Assembly (NCBI GenBank): GCA_030643245.1
Contig: DAOWME010000012.1
Span: 1 to 26,683 of the forward strand
From: Deltaproteobacteria bacterium
Lineage (GTDB): Bacteria; Desulfobacterota; UBA8473
Length of the DNA: 26,683 nucleotides
Direction of reading: 5' to 3'
Positions within the stretch are counted from its first letter, which is position 1. Every line of letters begins with the position of its first letter. A program made the translations under genes and the position numbers. Below, piece by piece: positions 14,595 through 23,438 of this stretch. Below the pieces are notes generated by a model, which had not been told where the DNA came from, ran no database searches, and saw only the letters and a list, made by a program, of their open reading frames with translations.

Positions 14595-15605
14595 TTACTC
14601 CACAGCCCAGTAAAAGGTTTTCATAGAACCTCCGCCTTCCCGGCGTATTATGGTCCGGATCCTTTTTTGCACGGTGTTTACCTCTCCCACCGCATCCACG
14701 GAAAAGAAATGGGTCCTAACGGTTATTTGGCCCTCTATATCTTCATAGATCTCGCTCATGCCATCCACATTATCTCTAAGCTCGGATTCGTCTTCGAATA
14801 CCTCTGTTGTCCTGTGATCTATTATACTCTGAGCCATGTCCTCATCTATGGGATAAGTCCACTCATCGTCTTCCAAATAGCCCAACGCCTGCAAGACCAG
14901 TGAATCTGCGGTATTGATATTTATCTTGCCGTCAGAGTGAACGGTCAGGAATTCCCCTATGCCCTTATGCTCTTTGGTTCCGTAAAATATCTCCTCTGTT
15001 ATCCCCTTAACCATCAGTAGTTCAGAGACTGTCTCCAGAGTGCCGTCTTTGCAGGGATACGGGTCCTCGAGCCCCTGATAGTAATCATCTTCCGCACCAT
15101 AGGTTTCGGGGTCAAGATTTCTGTCAATCCAATCTATTATGCTATCCATAATGTTATCAATAATGCCCACATCAATCTCCAATAATGTGAGGAGCTCCCT
15201 TAACTGCTGTGAGCTTGCGGAGCTTTCGCCTGTAGTCTTATTGACTTTTATCTTATTGACATTTATCTTGCCGCTTTCATCAACAATAGAAACGGTCATG
15301 TTTCCTTCCCCGAGGTACTCTGAGTAAATCGAGGGAACCCTAGTAAGCTCTGCCAACTTGCCCCAGTCCTCAGATAGGGCATCATAGTTATTATCGTCTT
15401 TTCTCAGGATGGCCATGGCAACATTAACCCCCGCCTTCGCAATGTACAGGGCTCTGTTCCCATCCCTGATATTGGCGGCAATAGTAATGTCAACCCGCAT
15501 CAAGTAGTTGAACTCCACGACCATCACACAAAGGATAGTTATGACCAGTAGTGTGAGGACGAGGGCAACACCGCTCTCCCTTGCCTCAGAGCCCGTCCAG
15601 GCCAC
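14595..15605 (-). CDS. gspK: Type II secretion minor pseudopilin GspK
   Basis: I prefer GTG 15605 (336 residues). It puts a short leader before the prepilin cleavage site (G12/V13, RESGVALVLTLLVITILC), overlaps gspJ by 20 bp and has GAGAT upstream. An alternative start at 15653 would give an unusually long leader. The mature N-terminal helix lacks the Glu at +5, which is normal for GspK. A large alpha-helical domain follows, with DRNLDPETYGAEDDYYQGLE-type acidic, calcium-binding-like sequence and a helix-hairpin-helix-like stretch INTADSLVLQALGYL. GspK caps the pseudopilus tip with GspI and GspJ. The size of about 330 residues fits the family. Confidence 0.9.
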   Translation of the reverse strand: MAWTGSEARESGVALVLTLLVITILCVMVVEFNYLMRVDITIAANIRDGNRALYIAKAGVNVAMAILRKDDNNYDALSEDWGKLAELTRVPSIYSEYLGEGNMTVSIVDESGKINVNKIKVNKTTGESSASSQQLRELLTLLEIDVGIIDNIMDSIIDWIDRNLDPETYGAEDDYYQGLEDPYPCKDGTLETVSELLMVKGITEEIFYGTKEHKGIGEFLTVHSDGKININTADSLVLQALGYLEDDEWTYPIDEDMAQSIIDHRTTEVFEDESELRDNVDGMSEIYEDIEGQITVRTHFFSVDAVGEVNTVQKRIRTIIRREGGGSMKTFYWAVE

Positions 15606-16278
15606 TTGACATCTCGAGATAAACCCGTGTGGAAAAATCGAGCATCTGTTCATTCTCGTCTTCCATAGTCAGTATGATCTTCACCATCCTGGGGAGACTA
15701 TTTCTATCATCAGAGTACCATTCCTCCGACTCTTCCCCCTCACCATCATAGTACTTGAAATCTAGGCACTTTATACGGTCTGCCAGCTCCCGGGCAAACC
15801 CTCCTTTGTCTGTTTCATCATCTATGCTGTCATCCTCTCTTCTGATTAGCAGAAGTTCATCTGTCTCCGGGTCGGTCTCCATGTAGTACCCTATCTCACA
15901 CAGACCTGTCCCCTTCAACCCCTTTCCGAACTGCAGGTTAGATGTGGAGATAAAATTGAGAACGTCCCGGGGCATACCCTCCGTCTCTCCATCTTCTCCT
16001 GTGAACCCGAACTTGATGTCCCCAAGATCCAGGACTTCGGGGAGGAAAGCGCAGCTTATATCTTCGGCCATCCTATCCAAACTCAGCCTGGCGATCTGAT
16101 AGATATCGCTCCGCTCACGACAGGTACTTATGGACTTGGTGCTGGCTGCAAAAGAACCGTAGATAATAGTGAGGATAATGGAAAGTATGGTAACGGCAAC
16201 CAATATCTCCACCAATGTAAAACCCTTGGGGTCCTCACCTCTTTGAAATGAGCGTAACCAGTTCCACCTTCTTGTCAT
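15586..16278 (-). CDS. gspJ: Type II secretion minor pseudopilin GspJ
   Basis: The 230-residue prepilin has a leader ending K18-G19, cut before F20, followed by the hydrophobic methylation helix FTLVEILVAVTILSII with Glu at +5. The C-terminal domain is acidic, with FKYYDGEGEESEEWY and SLPRMVKIILTM, the latter close to the conserved GspJ end motif. GspJ joins GspI and GspK in the tip complex. It overlaps gspI upstream by 44 bp and gspK downstream by 20 bp, so translation of the three is coupled. Confidence 0.9.
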   Translation of the reverse strand: MTRRWNWLRSFQRGEDPKGFTLVEILVAVTILSIILTIIYGSFAASTKSISTCRERSDIYQIARLSLDRMAEDISCAFLPEVLDLGDIKFGFTGEDGETEGMPRDVLNFISTSNLQFGKGLKGTGLCEIGYYMETDPETDELLLIRREDDSIDDETDKGGFARELADRIKCLDFKYYDGEGEESEEWYSDDRNSLPRMVKIILTMEDENEQMLDFSTRVYLEMSSGLDGL

Positions 16279-16615
16279 TCCCGTCCCCCTGCCAAAGAAC
16301 CCTTACCACAACCTTTCTCAGGTCCTCTACCCCGGTCTCGCTCACACGCCTCTCCCAACGAAAACCCGGAGACTCTTCTCCAAAATCCCCACTTGCCTCC
16401 CCAACATCCGGGAATCCCAAGCTCTCCAGCTCAGCCATCTTGCCTTTAGCTAAAAGGGTTGCGATGGAGATGTTCTTCGATTCATTACTAACGTCCACAC
16501 TCATGGCGAGAGACCGAAGGATTGCAACCAAGGCGATCCCCATAAGCGCGAGGGCTACCATTACCTCCAGCAGGGTGAAACCCGTGTCTTTTCCCGTATC
16601 GGTCTTACGTTTCAT
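16235..16615 (-). CDS. gspI: Type II secretion minor pseudopilin GspI
   Basis: ATG 16615 (126 residues) gives a leader MKRKTDTGKDTG cut before F13 in FTLLEVMVALALMGIALVAI, with Glu at +5. An in-frame TTG 12 bp upstream is a less likely start. The body contains LLAKGKMAELE and SPGFRWERRV, which fit the conserved GspI pattern of ATLLA..KM.E and F.W. GspI nucleates the tip complex with GspJ and GspK. The ribosome-binding site is weak, which is compatible with coupling to gspH just upstream. Confidence 0.9.
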   Translation of the reverse strand: MKRKTDTGKDTGFTLLEVMVALALMGIALVAILRSLAMSVDVSNESKNISIATLLAKGKMAELESLGFPDVGEASGDFGEESPGFRWERRVSETGVEDLRKVVVRVLWQGDGNDKKVELVTLISKR

Positions 16616-16649
16616 ACATAGGATCAATTATCTGCTCTTAATTTGCAAT

Positions 16650-17180
16650 CTATCTGGTCACCCTAATATACCGGTCATAGACCTTCACGCTTCCGGTCAA
16701 CGGCTTTATCATAAGCGTGAAAACCTTATCCTCATCATTTTCCAGGTGTATCACCGTATCCTCAACCAATCCGTTAGGGATAAACTCAGTATATGCGATC
16801 CCGTGTATGACTTCACCCTCTCTCGGTGTATAGACATCCTTAAACCTAACCTTGTTAGACAGGACCATCTTCTTTGCAAGGGTTGACCTGTCTTCAACAA
16901 ATGCTCCCTCAGCATCTCTAAAGGTAACCCAGTATCTATCTGCATCCAAATCATAGTTCAAACGATGTCTTGTCTTGGACATTGCTGTGCAATTATGGGT
17001 ATACCTAATGACCGATGACAACCTCCGCGTGGCCGATTTTACGTCCCCATGCCATAAAAGATTTGTGAGTCTGGGAACGGCAAAGACGGATATGATGCCA
17101 ATAATGATCAAGACCATGGACAGCTCAATCAGGGTAAACCCTTCTTTATTCTTCCATGTCCCAGCTTTGAACATCCGCAT
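16650..17180 (-). CDS. gspH: Type II secretion pseudopilin GspH
   Basis: I chose ATG 17180 (176 residues) because AAGGA precedes it and it leaves a short leader, cleaved after G14 in NKEGFTLIELSMVLIIIGII. The open frame runs on to 17411, but that extension reads across gspG and is not pilin-like. The mature protein has the Glu at +5 and a beta-rich GspH domain (RLSSVIRYTHNCTAMSKT, then KPLTGSVKVYDRYIRVTR at the end). GspH is a minor pseudopilin bridging the tip and the GspG fibre. It overlaps gspG by 35 bp. Confidence 0.88.
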   Translation of the reverse strand: MRMFKAGTWKNKEGFTLIELSMVLIIIGIISVFAVPRLTNLLWHGDVKSATRRLSSVIRYTHNCTAMSKTRHRLNYDLDADRYWVTFRDAEGAFVEDRSTLAKKMVLSNKVRFKDVYTPREGEVIHGIAYTEFIPNGLVEDTVIHLENDEDKVFTLMIKPLTGSVKVYDRYIRVTR

Positions 17181-17592
17181 ATTTTCCTTCCCCGCCATCC
17201 TCACCATCGGCCCCGAAAGATTCGAGATCATATTCCCTGCTGTGTACTCCCGGAGAAAGGTAGATGTAAGGATCCCCCCATGGGTCCTTTGGTATCTTCC
17301 CCTTTTCCAGGTATCCGCCATCTTTCCAGTTCCTCGGCACAGGTTCGGTCTCCGGTTCTTCAACCAGGGCCAAAAGTCCTTGTTCGGTGCTGGGGTAGTC
17401 TCCGTTATCAATATAGTACAGCTTTAATGCCTGTTCAATACTGTTAATTTGAATCCTCGCCTTCATCCTCCTGGCCTCTTCCGGTTTTCCGATAATCCTT
17501 GGCATGATCAAACCTGCAAGAATACCGAGGATGACAAGAACAATCATCAATTCTATCAGGGTAAACCCTCCCTTATTGAGATACCGCTTCAT
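17146..17592 (-). CDS. gspG: Type II secretion major pseudopilin GspG
   Basis: The 148-residue protein has leader MKRYLNKGG cut before F10, then FTLIELMIVLVILGILAGLI. The family signature regions are clear: ARIQINSIEQALKLYYIDNGDYPSTEQGL-type helix and loop, DPWGDPYIYLSPG and YDLESFGADGEDGGEG, the last being the calcium-binding loop. GspG forms the shaft of the pseudopilus that pushes folded substrates through GspD. GGAGGTGA precedes the ATG. It is the strongest single identification in the operon. Confidence 0.97.
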   Translation of the reverse strand: MKRYLNKGGFTLIELMIVLVILGILAGLIMPRIIGKPEEARRMKARIQINSIEQALKLYYIDNGDYPSTEQGLLALVEEPETEPVPRNWKDGGYLEKGKIPKDPWGDPYIYLSPGVHSREYDLESFGADGEDGGEGKYADVQSWDMEE

Positions 17593-17645
17593 CGATTCAC
17601 CTCCATGCTTTTTGGATTACAGATATTCCACTCATCTTCTCCATT

Positions 17646-18875
17646 TTACCTGATGATCTGGTTCATCTCTAATATGGGCAGGAGTGTGGCCAGGACAATA
17701 AATCCAACCACCACGCCCATGACAAGGATCAAGGCAGGTTCCAGTATTGACGTCAAGGCAGATACCATTGTCTCCACCTCGTTGTCGTAAGAATCCGCAA
17801 CTTTCAAGAGCATATCTTCCAGTTCCCCGCTCTTCTCCCCTGCAGAGATCATATGGATCACAAGGGGAGGGAAGACCTTGCTTCGCCCCAGAGGCGCGGC
17901 AATATCCTCTCCTTCCCGGACGTATTCCCGCGCAGATTCAATAGCCTTGGAGAGCACTCGGTTATTCACCACGCTCTTTACAATATCCATGGCGAGCAAT
18001 AGAGGGATACCGCTCTTCAGCAACATGCCCAGTGTCCTTGAGAACCTTGACAACGCTGTCTTTTTTACGATGTTCCCAAAGAGGGGAACATTTAATCTCA
18101 ACCTATCGTATAGAAGTCTCCCGGGTTCAGTCCTTCGTATGTAACCATTTGCTCCCACGATTACGGCAATCAAGATGAGGAGTATAATCCACCAGAATCC
18201 CCTCATGAAGTTGCTCACAGATATCAACAGGATTGTGGGAATAGGAAGGGTTTGCTCCATCTCACTGAATATCTCTGTGATGGTGGGGATCACGAAGGTA
18301 AGGAGAAAGGCCACAACAGCGGCGCCGACAAAGATCATCAATATCGGATACACGAGAGCGGCCAAGACCTTGTTGCGCAACCGCATCTGATTTTCAGAGA
18401 AGTCCGCCAGACGAGAAAGAATGGCCTCAAGTGTGCCGCTCTCCTCCCCTGCACGCACCATATTGACATAAAGGTTCGGGAAGACCCGTGGGTAGTGGGC
18501 CATGGCATCGGCAAGGGTATTCCCCTTGGTGATTTCCTCCCTGACCTGCGTGATTACCTTCTTGAGAGACGCATTGTCAACCTGGTCTATGAGGGCTGTG
18601 AGGGAGGCCATCAAGGACAGGCCTGCGCCTAAAAGCGTGGAAAGCTGGCGGGTCATTATGACAATATCTTGTGCCCTTATCCTTCCGAGTATCTTCGAAA
18701 CCTTCAGATCTCGGGAGGAAACCGGGGTCTCCGACCGGGTGTCTTCCCATATCTCCGTAGGAAAAATCCCATTGCCCCTCAATTTCAACCGGGCGGCCCT
18801 AAGGCTGTCGGCATCTATAATCCCCTTAACCTTCTTGCCCTTGCCGTTCAAGGCTTTGTATTCAAAGACAGGCAT
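17646..18875 (-). CDS. gspF: Type II secretion inner-membrane platform protein GspF
   Basis: The 409-residue protein starts with the short family opener MPVFEYKALNGKGKKVKGII. It contains two copies of the T2SSF domain, each with the TRQLSTLLGAGL- or FSRTLGMLLKSGIPL-like motif and a following GE.SG sequence. Membrane helices lie at about 168-195, 220-245 and 375-400. GspF is the polytopic core of the assembly platform and works with the GspE motor. It starts 1 bp after the gspE stop codon, with CAGGAG inside the end of gspE as its ribosome-binding site. Confidence 0.96.
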   Translation of the reverse strand: MPVFEYKALNGKGKKVKGIIDADSLRAARLKLRGNGIFPTEIWEDTRSETPVSSRDLKVSKILGRIRAQDIVIMTRQLSTLLGAGLSLMASLTALIDQVDNASLKKVITQVREEITKGNTLADAMAHYPRVFPNLYVNMVRAGEESGTLEAILSRLADFSENQMRLRNKVLAALVYPILMIFVGAAVVAFLLTFVIPTITEIFSEMEQTLPIPTILLISVSNFMRGFWWIILLILIAVIVGANGYIRRTEPGRLLYDRLRLNVPLFGNIVKKTALSRFSRTLGMLLKSGIPLLLAMDIVKSVVNNRVLSKAIESAREYVREGEDIAAPLGRSKVFPPLVIHMISAGEKSGELEDMLLKVADSYDNEVETMVSALTSILEPALILVMGVVVGFIVLATLLPILEMNQIIR

Positions 18876-18876
18876 C

Positions 18877-20571
18877 TTACTCCTGGGTAACCCTCAAAAC
18901 CTCTTCAATGGTGGTGATTCCCTCCAAGACCTTTGAAGCCCCATCCTTCCTCAAGGTCGACATGCCGTTCTCAATCCCTCTGTTTCTGATTATGTTCGCC
19001 TCCGGAGTATGCAATATGAGCGATTTAATCGAATCATCCACTATCAATATCTCATAGATTCCCACCCTTCCCACATACCCTGTATTCACACATTCCGGAC
19101 ACCCCTTCCCCCGGTGCAGAGTATTATTATCCAAATCTTCCGGGACCAGGCCGATCTCTCTCAAGGATTCCGCATCCGGGGTATAGGGTTCTTTACATCT
19201 CTCGCATATCACCCTTACGAGCCTCTGGGCAATGACCGCATTCAATGAAGAGGAAATGAGAAAAGGCTCTATTGCCATATCGATCAATCGCGTAATTGCC
19301 CCGGCCGAATCATTCGTATGGAGGGTGCTGAATACAAGGTGCCCAGTCAGGGCTGCGTGAATGGCGATCTCGGCCGTTTCCGCGTCTCTTATTTCTCCCA
19401 CCAGTATCACATCCGGGTCTTGTCTGACGATGGAACGGAGCCCCGCTGCAAACGTCAGGTCGATCTTTGCGTTTACCTGGATCTGGCCTATTCCGTCTAA
19501 TTGGTATTCAATGGGGTCCTCAATGGTGATGATGTTTTTGTCAGGGGAATTGATCTCGCTCAACGCTGCATAGAGGGTTGTGGTCTTTCCGCTCCCGGTG
19601 GGTCCTGTGACCAACACTATCCCGTGAGCCACATGGATCAACTGGTTTACCATCACCCTCCTGTCCGGTGGAAGACCGATATTTTCCAGGTCAAGGAGGA
19701 GGTTACTCTTGTCGAGCAGCCTGAGAACCACCCTTTCACCAAAGGATGTAGGGATCACGGAGACCCTGATGTCTATATCCTTTTCTGCGATCTTTATCCT
19801 GATCCGCCCGTCCTGGGGCAGCCTCTTTTCAGCGATGTTCAGTTTTGCCATGATCTTAATCCGAGAGATAATTGCCAACTGATATCTCTTGGGCGGATTT
19901 AATATGGTATATAGCACGCCGTCGATTCGATACCTTATCCGGATCTCTTTCTGATAGGGCTCAATATGGATGTCACTTGCACGGGAATTGACGGCCTGAG
20001 ACAGGATCAAATTTACCAGCTTTATAACCGGCGCTTCGCTCGTTGCATCGAGAAGGTCTTCGGTCTCTTCGAGTTCGCTGAGGATCTTACTGCTATCCTC
20101 CTCATCCAAATCCTGGATGATCTCTTCAGGAGAATTCGCGGCCAGTTCGTAGAACCTGTTTATTGCCCGCAAAACCTCCCGTTCGCCGCTGATAAGCGGT
20201 TCAATCTCACAACCGAGGAGGACTCTCAAGTCATCGAGGGGCTGGATATTGAGGGGGTCCGCCATCCCAACGATCAACCTGCCGTTCTTTTCACCGACAG
20301 GGACCAGCTTATTCTCCTTGGCAAAATTGATGGGGATACTGGAGATTATTTCCGTATCAACACCATTTCCATCGAGCGTTGGAGAATAAGGGATGCCGAA
20401 CTGCAGGCCCAAGGCTTCAAGGATATCCGCCTCCACAACAAGGCCCTCCGCCATCAGGATCGCACCGACCCTCTTCTTCTCTTCTTTCTGGAGCAACAAC
20501 GCCTTTTGGAGCGCTTCTTCCGGTATGCGCCGCTTCTCAACAAGGATTTCCCCAATGCGTCTTCTCGGCAT
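18877..20571 (-). CDS. gspE: Type II secretion ATPase GspE
   Basis: The 564-residue cytoplasmic ATPase has N1/N2 adaptor domains (about 1-150, starting RRRIGEILVEKRRIPEEAL). The catalytic domain shows Walker A GPTGSGKT (323-330), the Asp box EDPIE (351-355), Walker B ILVGEIRD (389-396) and the His box TLHTND (416-421). A four-cysteine metal motif is present, C456/C459 and C491/C494. The hexamer powers pseudopilus assembly through GspF and GspL. PilB motors of type IV pili look alike, but the gsp context settles the name. All catalytic elements are present. Confidence 0.96.
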   Translation of the reverse strand: MPRRRIGEILVEKRRIPEEALQKALLLQKEEKKRVGAILMAEGLVVEADILEALGLQFGIPYSPTLDGNGVDTEIISSIPINFAKENKLVPVGEKNGRLIVGMADPLNIQPLDDLRVLLGCEIEPLISGEREVLRAINRFYELAANSPEEIIQDLDEEDSSKILSELEETEDLLDATSEAPVIKLVNLILSQAVNSRASDIHIEPYQKEIRIRYRIDGVLYTILNPPKRYQLAIISRIKIMAKLNIAEKRLPQDGRIRIKIAEKDIDIRVSVIPTSFGERVVLRLLDKSNLLLDLENIGLPPDRRVMVNQLIHVAHGIVLVTGPTGSGKTTTLYAALSEINSPDKNIITIEDPIEYQLDGIGQIQVNAKIDLTFAAGLRSIVRQDPDVILVGEIRDAETAEIAIHAALTGHLVFSTLHTNDSAGAITRLIDMAIEPFLISSSLNAVIAQRLVRVICERCKEPYTPDAESLREIGLVPEDLDNNTLHRGKGCPECVNTGYVGRVGIYEILIVDDSIKSLILHTPEANIIRNRGIENGMSTLRKDGASKVLEGITTIEEVLRVTQE

Positions 20572-20584
20572 ATCTCACCTTGCC

Positions 20585-22546
20585 CTACTCGATCAACAGT
20601 TTGAAGTTATCCTTAACCTCGTTCTCTTTCAACCTTTCGTACTCTTCCTTTGCCTTCTCGCTTTCCGCCTTCTTCTCCGATGTGATCTTAATCAGGTCTT
20701 GAGGGGTTCTGATGATGTGGGGAGTGATAAAGAGCATGAGGTTCGTCTTTTCGTTTTTATGAGACAATGACTTGAAGAACCACCCCAAGATGGGGATATT
20801 GCCCAGGCAGGGAACCGAGGAGACCCCTTTAGTCACGTTATCTCTTAACATGCCGCCTATCACCACCATGTCCCCGTCTCTCACAATCACGCTAGTCTTT
20901 GCCTGCCTCTTCCGTGTCGTAATGACGCCGGTTTCTATCAGCTCATCAACAGTACTGATCTCCAGGAATATCTTCAACTTTAGCGTTCCACCTTTACTGA
21001 TCTGCGGGGTTATACGTAGAGTAATGCCAATGTCCTTGTATTCGTAAGTTTTGGTAGTGGTGCCAATTTCCGTTACCTGTGAAGTCTTGAGAAGAGGACG
21101 ATTCTCTCCTACGATTATCTCGGCCTCCTCATTATCCATGGTGAGTAAATGGGGTGTTGAGAGGATGTTTATATCAGTGTCTGATTGAGAGGCTTTAATC
21201 AGCGCACCGATGTTCAAATACTCGTCATCACCGATGGTTATAAACCCTTTCACGACACCCATAAACAACCCTTGTGGGCTTGCAAGCGGGTCTTTCCTCA
21301 AATCATCAATAGACCCGGTAGTGTTTGTGCCCCCAAAGAATGTATACTCCCCTGGCTCCGCTTCCTCAACGCTCCTCCACTCGATGCCGAAGTCCTTTGA
21401 CTTGTCGAGAGAGACCTCTGCTATAAGGGCCTCGACCAAGACCTGGACGCGGGGAATGTCGAGTTTCTTTATTACCTCTTTCAACACTGAACAATCCTGG
21501 GGAGATGCGGTGATTATCAGTGAATTCGTAGACTTATCAGCGGTGATTGAGACATCTTCTCCGAGTATCGGGGCCTTTCCCTTTTCTCCTTTTCCCTTTG
21601 ACGGCATCTTAGACAAAACAGCGGCCAGGTCCTCTGCAGTGGCATTCTCCAGATAATAGACGTGTATCCTGTCCTTGCCTCTCGGTGTCGCTTTGTCCAA
21701 CTTCTCTATCAGTCCCTTTATTCTGTTCGTATCCTGAAGGCTTGCCCGCATAATAAGAGAATTAGTCCGCTCGTCAGGTATGATCTTTATTGGGAGAGCC
21801 ATGGCAACAGGCATCCCTTTTATGGATTTTCTAAGTGTCACGCGACGTTTTCCCTTAGAATCAAACAACGAAAGCAGTTCACTTGATAAGGTTTTAGCAG
21901 ACGCATATTCGAGAGGAATAACCGTGGTCTTCTCTGCCGAGCCTGCTACATCGATCTCTTTAATTATCTTTATAAGACGACGGATATTCGAAGACATGTC
22001 CGTAAGGATGACGGTGTTGGTTGCCCGATATGCCGCCACATTGCTGTTCTTTGAAACCAGCGGGGCAAAGAGCTTTTTTATTTCACCGGCATCAGCGTAT
22101 TCCAGCGGGACCAACTGTGTAATAATCTTATCCTCTTCTTTAACTGTGGTCAGGTCCCTACCGATACGGGTCTCCACATCCCTGTGCCTTGCAGTCCTTG
22201 AAGGCACAATCTTTATAATCTTTCCCGCCGGAACCGTTGTATAACCCTTTACTTCCAGCACAGACTTAAAGACCTTGAAGGCCTCGTTGACCGTGATCTT
22301 AGTCGGAGATATGATGGTGACCTTCCCTTTCACCTTGTCGTCTACAATAAAGTTTTTTCCGGTAAGCTCGCTGATGAACTTCACCATAACCTTTATATCC
22401 ACATCATCAAAGTTCATGGTGACCATCTTGTCCTCTGACACGTTCCGGTCCTTTTCACCATATCCCACATGGCAAAGAACCGGGGACAATAAAATACCTG
22501 CGATAATGAGGGCTGCGATCAGAAGTCTTGTCTTGTTATTAAGCAT
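20585..22546 (-). CDS. gspD: Type II secretion outer-membrane secretin GspD
   Basis: The 653-residue protein has an N-terminal signal peptide (about 1-30, hydrophobic LLIAALIIAGILLSPVLC). The N0 domain starts at about 41 (VTMNFDDVDIKVMVKFISEL). Repeated N1-N3 KH-like domains follow (e.g. LVPLEYADAGEIKKLFAPLV and TVIPLEYASAKTLSSELL), then the secretin barrel with VPCLGNIPILGWFFKS and NLMLFITPHII near the end. It forms the outer-membrane channel. It is the first gene of the operon. The usual upstream partner gene gspC is not between it and the next gene. GAGG before the ATG is the ribosome-binding site. Whether a separate pilotin is needed is unknown. Confidence 0.96.
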   Translation of the reverse strand: MLNNKTRLLIAALIIAGILLSPVLCHVGYGEKDRNVSEDKMVTMNFDDVDIKVMVKFISELTGKNFIVDDKVKGKVTIISPTKITVNEAFKVFKSVLEVKGYTTVPAGKIIKIVPSRTARHRDVETRIGRDLTTVKEEDKIITQLVPLEYADAGEIKKLFAPLVSKNSNVAAYRATNTVILTDMSSNIRRLIKIIKEIDVAGSAEKTTVIPLEYASAKTLSSELLSLFDSKGKRRVTLRKSIKGMPVAMALPIKIIPDERTNSLIMRASLQDTNRIKGLIEKLDKATPRGKDRIHVYYLENATAEDLAAVLSKMPSKGKGEKGKAPILGEDVSITADKSTNSLIITASPQDCSVLKEVIKKLDIPRVQVLVEALIAEVSLDKSKDFGIEWRSVEEAEPGEYTFFGGTNTTGSIDDLRKDPLASPQGLFMGVVKGFITIGDDEYLNIGALIKASQSDTDINILSTPHLLTMDNEEAEIIVGENRPLLKTSQVTEIGTTTKTYEYKDIGITLRITPQISKGGTLKLKIFLEISTVDELIETGVITTRKRQAKTSVIVRDGDMVVIGGMLRDNVTKGVSSVPCLGNIPILGWFFKSLSHKNEKTNLMLFITPHIIRTPQDLIKITSEKKAESEKAKEEYERLKENEVKDNFKLLIE

Positions 22547-22578
22547 GTATATTCCTCAACGGTCTATTATTTATCCTC

Positions 22579-22607
22579 AAGATACCTGATTATCTGGTTT
22601 TTTTCAA
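22579..22607 (-). promoter_or_regulatory. Sigma-70 promoter of the gsp operon
   Basis: On the minus strand TTGAAA (22602-22607) and TATCTT (22579-22584) are 17 bp apart. The -10 box ends about 32 bp upstream of the gspD ATG. The spacing and both boxes fit a vegetative promoter, and it is the only good match close to gspD. Confidence 0.6.
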
Positions 22608-22958
22608 GTTTTTAGGACAATCAAAACCCCGTGACAGTCAACAATGCGGGTTCTTCGCTGTTGTTTTATTGGTTTCTGGTTTCACACGACCACTTTAATA
22701 ACACATCATCCAGCGAACAACAAGTATTAGATTATGTTATTTATTTAAAAAGGACAGAGGAACTCCAAAATAAAATTTTACTGACACTTTTCCTTGACAA
22801 CCGCCACGAAATTACATACAAAAAAGGAGGTCAAGGACATTTCGCAATATTTTGAGGCAATCAGAAATCCGGAAAATCAGAATTTGATTCCACAGATGCG
22901 CCTTTGATAAGATGGGCGCTAACAAGTTTCCAGAGAACCTGTAAAAAGGAGGAAGGAT
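22608..22958. other. Intergenic region between gspD and the ABM-domain gene
   Basis: About 350 bp lies between divergent genes. It holds the gsp promoter at its left edge and a TTGACA box (22794-22799) with a weak TACAAA 17 bp further (22817-22822), a possible promoter for the ABM-domain gene. An AAGGAGGT at 22824-22831 has no ATG after it, only an in-frame ATT at 22839. A small inverted pair, TTCGCTG (22654-22660) and CAGCGAA (22711-22717), is also present. No convincing gene is seen. Confidence 0.5.
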
Positions 22959-23252
22959 ATGATAGTTGTAGTCGCCGTTCTAAAAGCACAAACCGGAAAA
23001 GAAACAGAGATGGAAGAGGCTCTCAGGGCCATGATCCCCAAGGTCCGGGATGAAGAAGGGACCATCGCTTATATCCTGCATCGTGCCCATGGTGACCCCT
23101 CTAAATTTCTCTTCTATGAAAAGTACAAGGACCAGGCCGCTTTTGACTACCACGGTTCCACACCATATATTCAGGAGCTTTTCGGGAAGATCGGTTCCCT
23201 CCTCGCTGCGGAACCGAATATCGATATGTATGAGGAGTTGGCTGCCAAGTAA
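22959..23252 (+). CDS. Antibiotic biosynthesis monooxygenase (ABM)-domain protein
   Basis: The 97-residue protein has the dimeric alpha/beta-barrel ABM pattern: a first strand VVVAVLKAQTGKETEMEEALRAM, then DEEGTIAYILHRAHGDPSKFLFYEKYKD with the conserved E-x-Y/F-x-D near 54-59, and AFDYHGSTPYIQEL with the central His of the family. Members include YgiN-type quinol monooxygenases and many uncharacterised small proteins, so the reaction is not certain; in an anaerobe a quinone or flavin-related role may be more likely than monooxygenation. AAAAAGGAGGAAGG directly before ATG is a very strong ribosome-binding site. It stands alone between divergent gspD and convergent sugar phosphorylase genes. 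Confidence 0.85.
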   Translation: MIVVVAVLKAQTGKETEMEEALRAMIPKVRDEEGTIAYILHRAHGDPSKFLFYEKYKDQAAFDYHGSTPYIQELFGKIGSLLAAEPNIDMYEELAAK

Positions 23253-23344
23253 CCAAACAGTAAGCGAGCACAGAGTCTGTCCCCTCGCACGACACGCGTT
23301 TTCATGGTTGCCGGGGTCTCACATCCGTTGCCTGATTATACAGC

Positions 23345-23431
23345 CAAATAAATTCGACCTGTGCAGTTGGTCAGGTTTACCGCTTGCCGGCTACTTTAGG
23401 TTTGTGTAACTGCACAGGTCGAATAAATTCC
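23345..23431. repeat. Short inverted repeat element (AACTGCACAGGTCGAAT arms)
   Basis: Arms at 23352-23368 and 23408-23424 are exact 17-bp inverted complements with a 39-bp loop, lying between the convergent ABM and sugar phosphorylase genes. One identical arm also occurs at 10685-10701. The hairpin could act as a shared transcription end, but no T run follows. Confidence 0.65.
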
Positions 23432-23438
23432 TTCATAC

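Noticed and set aside
16650..17411. Long 253-residue version of GspH
   Set aside because: The first 77 residues read across gspG in another frame and would put the prepilin cleavage site far from the N terminus.
22472..22475. Possible lipoprotein cysteine at residue 25 of GspD
   Set aside because: The residues before it (PVLC) do not fit a lipobox; an ordinary signal peptide is more likely.
22631..22855. 74-codon plus-strand frame upstream of the ABM-domain gene
   Set aside because: No start signal, low-complexity composition, and it runs across the probable promoter of the next gene.
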